Assembly: GCA_003150515.1 (NCBI GenBank)
Contig: QALW01000020.1
Coordinates: forward strand, 1-27,308
From: Selenomonadales bacterium
GTDB taxonomy: Bacteria; Bacillota; Clostridia; Christensenellales; QALW01
Direction of reading: 5' to 3'
Length of the DNA stretch: 27,308 nt
Positions 1 through 6,310 of this stretch are shown here, one piece after another (the first letter of the stretch is position 1; each line of letters starts with the position of its first letter). The notes under the pieces are model-generated. The model had not been told where the DNA came from. It saw nothing but the letters and a program-made list of their open reading frames with translations, and ran no database searches. Made by a program: the position numbers and the translations under genes.

Positions 1-12
1 GGGGCGGGGGTG

Positions 13-89
13 GAGGCGGAGAGGCAAGCGGGATAAAAGGAAAGCAATATTGCTTTCCTTTTATCCCGCTTGCCTCCAGCATCCGCCTC
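13..89. repeat. Long imperfect palindrome, 28-bp perfect core stem
   Basis: Positions 21-76 form a perfect inverted repeat centred on 48/49. An outer 8-bp stem (13-20 with 82-89) adds to it after a 5-base bulge at 77-81. A T-rich run (89-95) follows on the + strand, so it could terminate a + strand gene lying to the left of the window. It lies just past the end of the - strand oxidoreductase gene and is probably another convergent-junction element. The left edge of the window prevents seeing whether it belongs to a larger compound palindrome. Confidence 0.75.
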
Positions 90-105
90 TTTTTATTCAA
101 AACAA

Positions 106-1308
106 TTATTTATAGCTGTTATGCTTCATATCATACACATTGGAGGGCAGAGTCTTGGACATATCCTCAGCCGGGAACGGCGTCAAATCATCCTGTTCCC
201 AAATTTTCCTATCGGCTTTTTTAGAGAAATCGGGGATCTTATATAAAGCGCCCTCTTCCATACAGCTCCGCCAGCCTAATATGCCGGCGGCCGACATAGC
301 CGTCGCTTTATATACGTCAAAATAGGGTTTTACATCCTTATTCAAATATTCCCCAAAATAATAAAGCACCCAATAATCGCTTCCGCCATGCCCTGTATTA
401 TCCGCTTGTTCATTATTAAACGGCCATGAGGGCTGATATATTTTGCTCGCTTCATTATTTTCAGGCACACACCAATAATTATAGCCGTACCTTACCTGCT
501 GCTCGTCAAAACGCACCGTTTCCATGCCCCCCTTTTCGCAGGCCAGCCTATACCAGTTTCCATGAGGCGCGAACGCAGCGCAGCCCGTTATTCTGAAGAT
601 TGCGCCTCCGTCCGTTTCAAGCAGCATTATGGCGGCCGGATCGTTCTGCCGGGTTTTCCCCTGCTCAATATCCTCCTGTCTGGGATTCGCAATTACCCGC
701 GCGTTTATATTCAAAGGCGTCTGACCTGTTGCATACATAAGAGGGCCCAGCGAATGCGTGAGATAATATGTAGCAGGCATAAATCTCCGCCAATGACGCT
801 CTCCGGGGGACAGCGCCCATCCGTCCTCGTCTGAAACAGGATGCACATATTCGCCCTCCGCATAAAGAAGCCTGCCGAAAGTGCCTCCTGCATAAAGCCG
901 CCTCAATTCCTGTACTCCGCGCATATAGGGATAATTTTCAGAGAGCATATATTTAACGCCCGTTCTCTCCACCGTCTCAACAAGCTGTACGCATTCCTTA
1001 AGCGTGCCTCCGGCCGTCGTTTCGCTTAATACAGCAATTCCTTTTTCCAATGCTTTAATAGCGTACGGCACATGCTCGTGAAAAAAATTGCACAGCACCA
1101 GCCCGTCCATATCCGTATTTTCCAAAAATTCGTCAAAGTCGTTATAATATTTAAGGCTGTCCCCAAAATCCTTTTTCAAATTATCCAGCGCCTGCTGATT
1201 TTTATCGCATACAGCCACAGCCTCCATATTATCTATTGCCGCAAGGCCTCTTATATAATAGCTGCCTCTGCCCGCTCCGAAAAAACCTATTTTCTTTGCT
1301 CCAGACAT
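106..1308 (-). CDS. Gfo/Idh/MocA family NAD(P)-dependent oxidoreductase
   Basis: The 400-residue product begins with a Rossmann fold carrying GFFGAGRGSYYIRGL (a GxGxxG-type dinucleotide site). An acidic residue follows the second strand (AVAVCDKN). The segment EKGIAVLSETT sits where family members have the EKP loop, so the usual lysine-proline pair is altered. The C-terminal half matches the alpha/beta substrate domain of the family in length and order. I chose the start at 1308 because GGAGGG lies 9 bases upstream; the in-frame ATG at 1338 has no comparable site. The substrate is probably a sugar, inositol or sugar acid, but the sequence does not decide which. The gene is divergent from the EamA-type transporter, which may or may not be functionally linked. 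Confidence 0.85.
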   Translation of the reverse strand: MSGAKKIGFFGAGRGSYYIRGLAAIDNMEAVAVCDKNQQALDNLKKDFGDSLKYYNDFDEFLENTDMDGLVLCNFFHEHVPYAIKALEKGIAVLSETTAGGTLKECVQLVETVERTGVKYMLSENYPYMRGVQELRRLYAGGTFGRLLYAEGEYVHPVSDEDGWALSPGERHWRRFMPATYYLTHSLGPLMYATGQTPLNINARVIANPRQEDIEQGKTRQNDPAAIMLLETDGGAIFRITGCAAFAPHGNWYRLACEKGGMETVRFDEQQVRYGYNYWCVPENNEASKIYQPSWPFNNEQADNTGHGGSDYWVLYYFGEYLNKDVKPYFDVYKATAMSAAGILGWRSCMEEGALYKIPDFSKKADRKIWEQDDLTPFPAEDMSKTLPSNVYDMKHNSYK

Positions 1309-1416
1309 AATTGAAATCCCTCCATATTTTGCGGCCATACCGCTCTTTTTATGAAATGATATTATTATTCTAGCTGTAATACAATATACAAACTGCCTAA
1401 AAAACCTATTGTTTTT

Positions 1417-1428
1417 TTGTAATTACAA
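1417..1428. promoter_or_regulatory. 12-bp perfect dyad in the divergent intergenic region
   Basis: TTGTAATTACAA is a perfect palindrome. It lies 5 bases upstream of the -35 box of the transporter promoter and between the two divergent genes. It could be an operator, but short A/T-rich palindromes arise easily by chance. Confidence 0.25.
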
Positions 1429-1432
1429 GCCA

Positions 1433-1461
1433 TTGACGCGCTATTATGCGCCCATTAAAAT
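1433..1461 (+). promoter_or_regulatory. Sigma-A promoter for the EamA transporter
   Basis: TTGACG (1433-1438), a 17-base spacer and TAAAAT (1456-1461). This predicts a start near 1468 and a short leader before the GAGG ribosome binding site. Confidence 0.6.
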
Positions 1462-1496
1462 ATATTGACAATAATTAAGCGCCGAGGAATCATATT

Positions 1497-2381
1497 ATGA
1501 ATTATCTGCTGATTTTTTTAGCGTCTGCGGCTTTCAGCCTCAACGGCTCGGCCATCAGGCTGTTTCAGACAAAATACAAAAAAACAAAAGCCTCCGTTTA
1601 TCTATTCCAGGGGGCTTTTTGCCTGATAGCAGCCATATTATATATGCTCTCGGGCGCCTATAAGACGCCGCCCGCGCCCATTACTATAATAACAGGCATA
1701 TTATTCGGCGCCTGTTTTATGACGGCTTCTTCAATAAACGCGTACTGTTATGAAATCGGCCCTATGTCCATAACCACCGTCATATCCAGCCTGAGCCTCG
1801 CTATCCCTCTTGGCTATTCCTGCCTCTTTCTCAACGAGAGCATATCTCTTTACGGGGGCATAGGGCTGGCTCTATTCATTTTTACCATTCTCATTTCCGC
1901 AGCTCAGAGCGGCGGCTCAAAAAAATCCGATATGCCGTTAAAATGGCTTGGAGGCACGCTTCTGCTCTTTATACTCAACGGCACTACGGCGACAATACAA
2001 AAACTGACTCTGCTGCAAGCGGGAGCCGGCCAGAATAATGTTTTTTTGGCTATAGCATATTTTACCGCCTTTTTACTCTTTATATTAAAATTTATCCATA
2101 TGAATAAAGGTATAAAATTTAATATTGAAGAACAGCTCCGCAAGCCTTTGCGGGCGGGCGTGACGGCGGTCGCAAGCGGCATAGGCACATTCGGCGGCAA
2201 CGGCCTGCTCGGATATTTAAGCACTCTGCTGCCCGCCGCTCTGCTTTATCCCGTACAGAACAGCGCATATATAATATTCAACAGCATAGCGGCCGTTTGT
2301 TTCTTCAAGGAGAAATTAACAAAATTTAAGCTGCTCGCAATTGCTTCAGGAATAGGAGCGGTAATTTTTCTATCAATGTAG
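1497..2381 (+). CDS. EamA/DMT-superfamily transporter
   Basis: The 294-residue product is almost entirely hydrophobic, with about ten predicted membrane helices arranged as two repeats of five. This is the layout of the drug/metabolite transporter superfamily. The N-terminal repeat contains the SITTVISSLSLAIPLGYSCLFLNESIS segment, typical of the helix 3-4 region where EamA proteins end with a conserved acidic residue before the loop; the matching FFKEKLT occurs near the C terminus. A GAGG site lies just before the ATG. The substrate cannot be predicted. It is monocistronic: a terminator hairpin and a cloverleaf palindrome follow before the convergent gin gene. It is divergent from the oxidoreductase. 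Confidence 0.8.
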   Translation: MNYLLIFLASAAFSLNGSAIRLFQTKYKKTKASVYLFQGAFCLIAAILYMLSGAYKTPPAPITIITGILFGACFMTASSINAYCYEIGPMSITTVISSLSLAIPLGYSCLFLNESISLYGGIGLALFIFTILISAAQSGGSKKSDMPLKWLGGTLLLFILNGTTATIQKLTLLQAGAGQNNVFLAIAYFTAFLLFILKFIHMNKGIKFNIEEQLRKPLRAGVTAVASGIGTFGGNGLLGYLSTLLPAALLYPVQNSAYIIFNSIAAVCFFKEKLTKFKLLAIASGIGAVIFLSM

Positions 2382-2452
2382 ATAAAAAGCTTAAACAGAA
2401 TTTTATATATGCAGCCCCCAGGCTAAAGCTTGATTAAATTGTTTAAGCGCTG

Positions 2453-2493
2453 AAAAAAAACGCTGAGAGGTTTGCTTAGCAAACCTCTCAGCG
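2453..2493 (-). terminator. Intrinsic terminator for gin (- strand)
   Basis: A perfect 15-bp stem (2461-2475 with 2479-2493, loop TTA) is followed on the - strand by eight T residues (A run at 2453-2460). A transcript of gin would cross the large cloverleaf first and then stop here. On the + strand there is no T run after the hairpin. Confidence 0.8.
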
Positions 2494-2497
2494 AATC

Positions 2498-2595
2498 GGG
2501 GCCCGGGCGGCGTTTGCGGCCGGAACGGCCGCCAGGGGCGCGCTTTTAAGCGCGCCCCTGGGCAAGCTCCGCTTGCCAAACGCCGCCCGGGCCCC
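2498..2595. repeat. Cloverleaf compound palindrome, copy A
   Basis: An 18-bp perfect outer stem (2498-2515 with 2578-2595) encloses three abutting hairpins: arm 1 at 2516-2532 (7 bp, GAA loop), arm 2 at 2533-2560 (13 bp, TT loop) and arm 3 at 2561-2577 (7 bp, TCC loop). No base is left unpaired at the four-way junction. It lies between the convergent EamA transporter and gin genes. Arm 1 is identical to arm 1 of the copies at 5260 and 22950. No protein-coding capacity is evident. Confidence 0.9.
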
Positions 2596-2633
2596 CTGTT
2601 CCAGCCCCCAAACCATAAATATGTACAGCGCCC

Positions 2634-2816
2634 TTATGCGCCTTTATTATTTTTGCGCAGAAACGCCTTTTGAACGGCTAAAACATAATCCCTGTATCCC
2701 TCGTCATGCACCCTTGTCACAACCAGCTTCCATTCGCAGTCGGCGCATATGGCCTTACCCATAATCTCAATATTCTCCGGCTTATTCTGCCCGCATATAA
2801 CGCACTTTTTTTCCAT
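2634..2816 (-). CDS. gin: Sigma-G inhibitor Gin (CsfB-like)
   Basis: The 60-residue product matches the Gin layout: a CVIC knuckle at residues 5-8 and an ICADCE knuckle at 23-28, giving four cysteines (C5, C8, C24, C27) expected to bind one zinc, then a helical tail. In Bacillus, Gin/CsfB is an anti-sigma factor that keeps sigma-G (and sigma-E) silent at the wrong time or in the wrong compartment during sporulation. I chose the ATG at 2816, preceded by GGGAGGG, over the in-frame GTG at 2858. That GTG abuts a TATAAT box, so it would lie in the promoter. The gene is divergent from the DUF2812 gene and ends toward the cloverleaf. Confidence 0.8.
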   Translation of the reverse strand: MEKKCVICGQNKPENIEIMGKAICADCEWKLVVTRVHDEGYRDYVLAVQKAFLRKNNKGA

Positions 2817-2846
2817 AATCCAATTGCCCTCCCATTTATTTGAATT

Positions 2847-2875
2847 AATTATACCCACTCTGCTTTATACTATTC
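2847..2875 (-). promoter_or_regulatory. Candidate promoter of gin, sporulation-sigma or sigma-A
   Basis: On the - strand GAATA (2871-2875), 15 bases, then GGTATAATT (2847-2855). This is close to forespore sigma-F/G patterns (GNATA and GGNNANANT, one mismatch in the -10). The same stretch also holds a perfect TATAAT with a poor -35, so sigma-A is possible. Confidence 0.4.
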
Positions 2876-2910
2876 AGCCGCCGCCAAATGTGTTAATAAA
2901 AATATTTCTC

Positions 2911-2938
2911 TGGATATTAATTAAATTTATGCTATAAT
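2911..2938 (+). promoter_or_regulatory. Sigma-A promoter for the DUF2812-phosphatase-CCA operon
   Basis: TGGATA (2911-2916), a 16-base spacer and a perfect TATAAT (2933-2938). It lies 41 bases upstream of the DUF2812 gene start. Confidence 0.5.
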
Positions 2939-2979
2939 AGGAGCGAGGGATAAAAATACAATACGAAGGAGGGCCTTAA

Positions 2980-3504
2980 ATGCCCCAGCCTTACATCCGC
3001 AGAAAAAATACGACCGATTATATCGCGCTGCCCGAATATTTAAAGGAGCAGGCGCGCAAAGGTCTGTTTATAAAAAAAATCAAACCGTTATGGCTGTGCT
3101 TTGAAAAGGGAGAGCCCGCCGAATTGGATTATAAAGTTATACCCATAAACACTTCGGACGAATTAGACGAGCTTAACAGGCAAACCGGCTGGAAAAGAGT
3201 GCTTATATCCAACAGCATGGCCATAATCTGCGCGCCCGCGGGGACCCCTTTCCCGCCGGTTGACGACGACCAGACAATGCTGGTCAAGCTTAAATTCATG
3301 CGCACTATGCATATATTCCATTTGCTGCTCGCTTTGAGCGGGCTTGTTTTTGCGCTCTATTCAGTATTTCAATGGTGGGGCAATATAACATACTCCGGCT
3401 TTGCACTTATTTTAAGCGCAGTATTGCTTTGCTTTACAATCTACGAGCCCTTCTCCATGTCCAGAGTACAAAAAGCTATTAATAAACTAAAAGCCAAGCG
3501 CTGA
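2980..3504 (+). CDS. DUF2812-like membrane protein
   Basis: The 174-residue product starts with a soluble domain (about residues 1-100) that resembles DUF2812: LPEYLKEQARKGLFIKKI, then a CFEKGEPAELDYKV core, then a GWKRV segment and a proline-rich APAGTPF stretch. Two membrane helices follow at about 108-128 and 134-153, and the protein ends with a basic tail. DUF2812 proteins are often encoded beside PadR regulators, but none is present here. A strong AAGGAGGG site precedes the ATG. It is first in a run with the phosphatase (32-base gap) and the CCA-enzyme homologue, so it may be cotranscribed with them. The function is unknown. Confidence 0.6.
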   Translation: MPQPYIRRKNTTDYIALPEYLKEQARKGLFIKKIKPLWLCFEKGEPAELDYKVIPINTSDELDELNRQTGWKRVLISNSMAIICAPAGTPFPPVDDDQTMLVKLKFMRTMHIFHLLLALSGLVFALYSVFQWWGNITYSGFALILSAVLLCFTIYEPFSMSRVQKAINKLKAKR

Positions 3505-3536
3505 ACGCTTCATAATTGCAAAGGAGGGAACGTACT

Positions 3537-3971
3537 ATGACCATTTTGTTTGTTTGTTCGGGAAACACCTGCCGCAGCCCTATGGCCATGGCTCTTTTCC
3601 GCCTGGAGAAAACGGACATTCAGGCCGAAAGCGCGGGAATTTCCGCCCAAAACGGGCAGCCGGCCTCCATGGAAGCAATCAGGGCCTGCCAAATTTTAGG
3701 CGCGGATTTAACCAAGCATAAAAGCCGCAGAATTACGCCTGAAATGATTAACGACGCGGATATTATCGCGGCCATGACTAGCTCGCACAAGATGCAGCTT
3801 CTTTTGGCCGGATGCCCGCAGGAAAAAATCTTTACTCTTTCAGAGCTGACCGGCATTCCCGGCGATATTCCCGACCCGTTCGGGCAAAGCCAGGATATTT
3901 ATAACAGAACGGCCCAAACGCTTTTAAAGCACGTTGAAATTTTGGCCAAAAGCCTCGGAGGAGACAAATGA
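3537..3971 (+). CDS. Low-molecular-weight phosphatase, probable protein-arginine phosphatase (YwlE type)
   Basis: The 144-residue product has the LMW-PTP signature at its N terminus, CSGNTCRS (C7 nucleophile, R13), and the DPF general-acid motif at D113. Length and motif spacing are normal for the family. Position 11 is threonine, as in Bacillus YwlE, where this threonine accounts for the preference for phosphoarginine; classical tyrosine phosphatases have isoleucine or another bulky residue there. That supports, but does not prove, a role in removing phosphoarginine from proteins. No mcsB kinase is in the window. The start at 3537 follows AAGGAGGG. The TTG seven codons upstream overlaps that site and is unlikely. 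The stop overlaps the next gene by 4 bases (ATGA), so translation is probably coupled. Confidence 0.8.
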   Translation: MTILFVCSGNTCRSPMAMALFRLEKTDIQAESAGISAQNGQPASMEAIRACQILGADLTKHKSRRITPEMINDADIIAAMTSSHKMQLLLAGCPQEKIFTLSELTGIPGDIPDPFGQSQDIYNRTAQTLLKHVEILAKSLGGDK

Positions 3972-5173
3972 AATATCATATAGAGCTGGATTCGGCTCTC
4001 CTCCAGCTTGCCGCTGTTTTTGACAAAGCCGAGCTCACCCTTTATCTTTCGGGAGAGAGTCTGCGCGCAAAGATTCTCGGCCAGCCCTGCGGAGAATTAG
4101 AGATATCGTCAGGAGCCAGCCCCAATAAAGTAACCGATTTGCTGCGCAGCAGCAAAAACACGAGAGTGCTGCCCAACGCGCAGTCCCCCGATACCGTCTA
4201 TATCACGCTGAAAAAAACATCGGGAGAAACTCTGGCCCTGAAACATATAACTCTCAGAAAGGAAGTGCCCGACCTGGAGGGCAGCCTTAGATTCAGCACC
4301 AGCATTACTGAAGATTCTCTTCAAAGGGATTTTACCATTAACGCATTATATTATGAAATAAGCAGAGGACAGCTTCTCAATCCGCGGACAGGCTTTGGAG
4401 ATATTTCCGAAAGAATAATCCGCACAGTTATTGAGCCCGGGCTATTTTTTCAGGAAGTGCCCGAAATGATTCTAAGGGCAATACGCTATAGCTGCGGCCT
4501 GAATTTCAGCATTGAAGCCGCTGCTATGAAAGCCATAAAGGATAATATTTCCCGGCTTAAGGAATGCGCGCCCGAAGCTCTGAGACGGGAATTGAACGCG
4601 CTTCTGCTGGCCGATAAGGAATTTGGCTGCGGGCCTGAACAGCTTGCGAGCGCGCTGAAAATGTGTAAGGATTTAGGCTGCTTTGAAATAATTTTTCCGC
4701 TTGCGAATCTTAATCAAGCCTGTATAGACAAATGCGTCCAAATGCCCTGTATATTAGACGCAAGAATGTGCGGTTTGCTTTACGCGGCCAAAAATATCGG
4801 AAGCTGTCTTAAAAAATGGGATTACGACTCGCCCTTTATTAAACGCTGCCAAAATCTTTCAGAAGCCGCCCGTTTGGAAGGCAGCCTGGAGGAAATAGCC
4901 GAGCCGCTGGCTAAAATTGGCCTGGACAGCGCGCTCAGAGCATGCAGTTATTTTAAAAAGGATTCCTCCGTATTTAACGGGCTTTTAAACGCCGGAGCGC
5001 CCCTAAATAAAGAGAGCATAGCCATTACCGGAACAGAAATCGCTAAAAGGATTGGCCCTTCAGGAAAAAGCATATCCTTAATTAAAACTAAATTATATAA
5101 AGAAGTGCTGCTTAATCCATATTTAAACAATAAAGAAGCTCTTAACGCCCTGCTGGACAGCATGGGCTGCTGA
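3968..5173 (+). CDS. Degenerate CCA tRNA nucleotidyltransferase homologue (probable pseudoenzyme)
   Basis: The 401-residue product aligns end to end with class II CCA-adding enzymes. Compared by memory with the Geobacillus stearothermophilus enzyme, the head-domain GGxVRD motif is SGESLRA (28-34), the catalytic DxD is ELE (43-45), and the EDxxR base-selecting template is EVPEM (163-167). In contrast QRDFTINAL (119-127), the ERIIRT segment, the neck helix EALRREL and the C-terminal tail pattern (ITGTEIAKRIG) are retained. The fold and perhaps tRNA binding are therefore kept while the NTP and metal sites are changed. The reading frame is intact, with no stops or frameshifts, which argues for selection on some function. 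It could be a binding or regulatory paralogue, or a strongly divergent enzyme using Glu for Asp. It is translationally coupled to the phosphatase. Confidence 0.75.
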   Translation: MKYHIELDSALLQLAAVFDKAELTLYLSGESLRAKILGQPCGELEISSGASPNKVTDLLRSSKNTRVLPNAQSPDTVYITLKKTSGETLALKHITLRKEVPDLEGSLRFSTSITEDSLQRDFTINALYYEISRGQLLNPRTGFGDISERIIRTVIEPGLFFQEVPEMILRAIRYSCGLNFSIEAAAMKAIKDNISRLKECAPEALRRELNALLLADKEFGCGPEQLASALKMCKDLGCFEIIFPLANLNQACIDKCVQMPCILDARMCGLLYAAKNIGSCLKKWDYDSPFIKRCQNLSEAARLEGSLEEIAEPLAKIGLDSALRACSYFKKDSSVFNGLLNAGAPLNKESIAITGTEIAKRIGPSGKSISLIKTKLYKEVLLNPYLNNKEALNALLDSMGC

Positions 5174-5214
5174 AAAGGGCGTTGTTATATGTTAAAATAA
5201 ACGTGCGCCGCTTT

Positions 5215-5364
5215 AAGAGGGGAGAGGAGAAATTCAGCCCAGGGGCCCCGGCGGCGTTTGCGGCCGGAACGGCCGCCAGGGCGCGCTTAAAAGCGCGCCC
5301 TGGGCAAGCTTCGCTTGCCAAACGCCGCCGGGGCCCCTGGGCTGAATTTTTTCTCTCGCCTCTT
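5215..5364. repeat. Cloverleaf compound palindrome, copy B (long outer stem)
   Basis: A perfect 30-bp outer stem (5230-5259 with 5320-5349) extends outward to 5215/5364 with two G-T pairs and one G-G mismatch, giving about 45 bp. Inside are arm 1 at 5260-5276, arm 2 at 5277-5302 and arm 3 at 5303-5319, directly abutting. T runs at 5347-5352 and 5363-5367 make it look able to terminate + strand transcription from the CCA-enzyme homologue. It lies between this gene and the convergent spoVT. The inner part is nearly identical to copy A, with paired compensating changes. Confidence 0.9.
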
Positions 5365-5445
5365 TTTAAACAGCGCCCGTCGACAAACGCAATTAATTTT
5401 ACTTTTTCCCTCTAAAATTTAAAACGAAACGCTTGCGTCCTTTCC

Positions 5446-5988
5446 TTACTCCATCTGGCTGCCCAGGAAACGCGCGCCCGCCTCGGCCAGCTTGCGCTCC
5501 GCGTCGGTAAGCTGCTGCTGTTCATCCTTGGAGAATATTACCACTCCGCCCATTACATCTCCCGAAACTATGATGGGAGCTACGCATTGATACGCGCATG
5601 CCTGGCTCTCCTTATCCGCAAGCAAAGGCACGCAGTTGCCGCCCGTCAAAATAGACGGATGCCTGATTTCCAAAAGCGCGTTAAGCTGACTGGACACTCC
5701 TTTGCCCTGATATTCCTTTTTGCCCTGGCCGGCCGCCGCAATAAAGACGTCCTTATCGCAGATAAGCGCGCCCGCCGAACTGACAAAGCTCAGCGCCTCG
5801 GCATATTCCTTGGCATATTGCTCCAATTCTCCCAGCGGAGAATATTTCCGCAGAATTATTCCCCCTTCCCTGTCGGTATATATTTCAAGGGGATCTCCTT
5901 CGCGTATTCTCAGAGTGCGTCTGATTTCCTTAGGAACAACCACTCTGCCCAATTCATCAATTCTTCTTACAATTCCTGTTGCTTTCAT
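5446..5988 (-). CDS. spoVT: Stage V sporulation protein T, AbrB-type transcription regulator
   Basis: The 180-residue product starts with a SpoVT-AbrB swapped-hairpin DNA-binding domain (MKATGIVRRIDELGRVVVPKEIRRTLRI, residues 1-50). It continues with a GAF-like domain (about 55-175) that includes GDVMGGVVIF. This two-domain layout and length are those of SpoVT. In Bacillus SpoVT tunes sigma-G-dependent gene expression in the forespore. GGAGGAAACTT precedes the ATG. Together with gin it shows that the organism has, or had, an endospore programme. It is transcribed alone and faces the cloverleaf at 5215-5364. Confidence 0.92.
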   Translation of the reverse strand: MKATGIVRRIDELGRVVVPKEIRRTLRIREGDPLEIYTDREGGIILRKYSPLGELEQYAKEYAEALSFVSSAGALICDKDVFIAAAGQGKKEYQGKGVSSQLNALLEIRHPSILTGGNCVPLLADKESQACAYQCVAPIIVSGDVMGGVVIFSKDEQQQLTDAERKLAEAGARFLGSQME

Positions 5989-6033
5989 AAGTTTCCTCCG
6001 TTTGATTGTTATTTTTATATGGGATTTTGAAAA

Positions 6034-6062
6034 TATTATCTGTAAATCAGAGGAATTTATTC
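6034..6062 (-). promoter_or_regulatory. Candidate sigma-G promoter of spoVT
   Basis: On the - strand GAATA (6058-6062), 17 bases, then GATAATA (6034-6040). The Bacillus sigma-G consensus is GHATR, 17-18 bases, CATNHTA; only the first -10 base departs. spoVT is sigma-G controlled in Bacillus, so the match fits the gene. Confidence 0.55.
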
Positions 6063-6227
6063 GTCCCGGAAAAAAATATTAGGGTTTTTATAGCAAGTCC
6101 GCTTTCGCTTGTATTACGCATATTTTTAATTTATAACAGAAATATTACGTTTTGATGACAAATAGAGATAATCAAAGCAAAATGGAGCAATTTAAAGCAT
6201 TCGGCGGCTATACCCTCCAAACGCAGT

Positions 6228-6257
6228 TTGAAATCGCTATTTTAAATATTGTATAAT
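6228..6257 (+). promoter_or_regulatory. Sigma-A promoter of the NlpC/P60 hydrolase gene
   Basis: TTGAAA (6228-6233), an 18-base spacer and a perfect TATAAT (6252-6257). Confidence 0.65.
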
Positions 6258-6310
6258 TCTATTGTAAAGGGGGCCTCCCCTCTTTAGAGATTTATTTATT
6301 CGGTGATATA

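Larger units (their letters stand above)
5989..6310. other. Intergenic region between spoVT (-) and the NlpC/P60 gene (+)
   Basis: This 322-base A/T-rich divergent region holds the candidate sigma-G promoter of spoVT (6034-6062) and the sigma-A promoter of the hydrolase gene (6228-6257). I see no gene or stable RNA in the 165 bases between them. A short G/C-rich dyad (AAAGGGGGCCTCCCC region, about 6264-6283) sits in the hydrolase leader. Confidence 0.6.

Noticed and set aside
1464..1490. TTGACA at 1464 as the -35 of the transporter promoter
   Set aside because: Its 17-base-spaced -10 would be AATCAT overlapping the ribosome binding site, leaving no leader. The TTGACG/TAAAAT pair upstream is better placed.
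2498..2595. Cloverleaf elements as tRNA genes or tRNA-like pseudogenes
   Set aside because: The overall four-way shape matches a tRNA, but stems are far too long, arms lack D-, anticodon- and T-loop sequences, loops are only 2-4 bases, and there are no linker bases.
5182..5415. Open reading frame of 77 codons across copy B
   Set aside because: It runs through the palindrome, has no ribosome binding site or family resemblance, and its Ala/Arg/Gly-rich composition only reflects the G/C-rich repeat.
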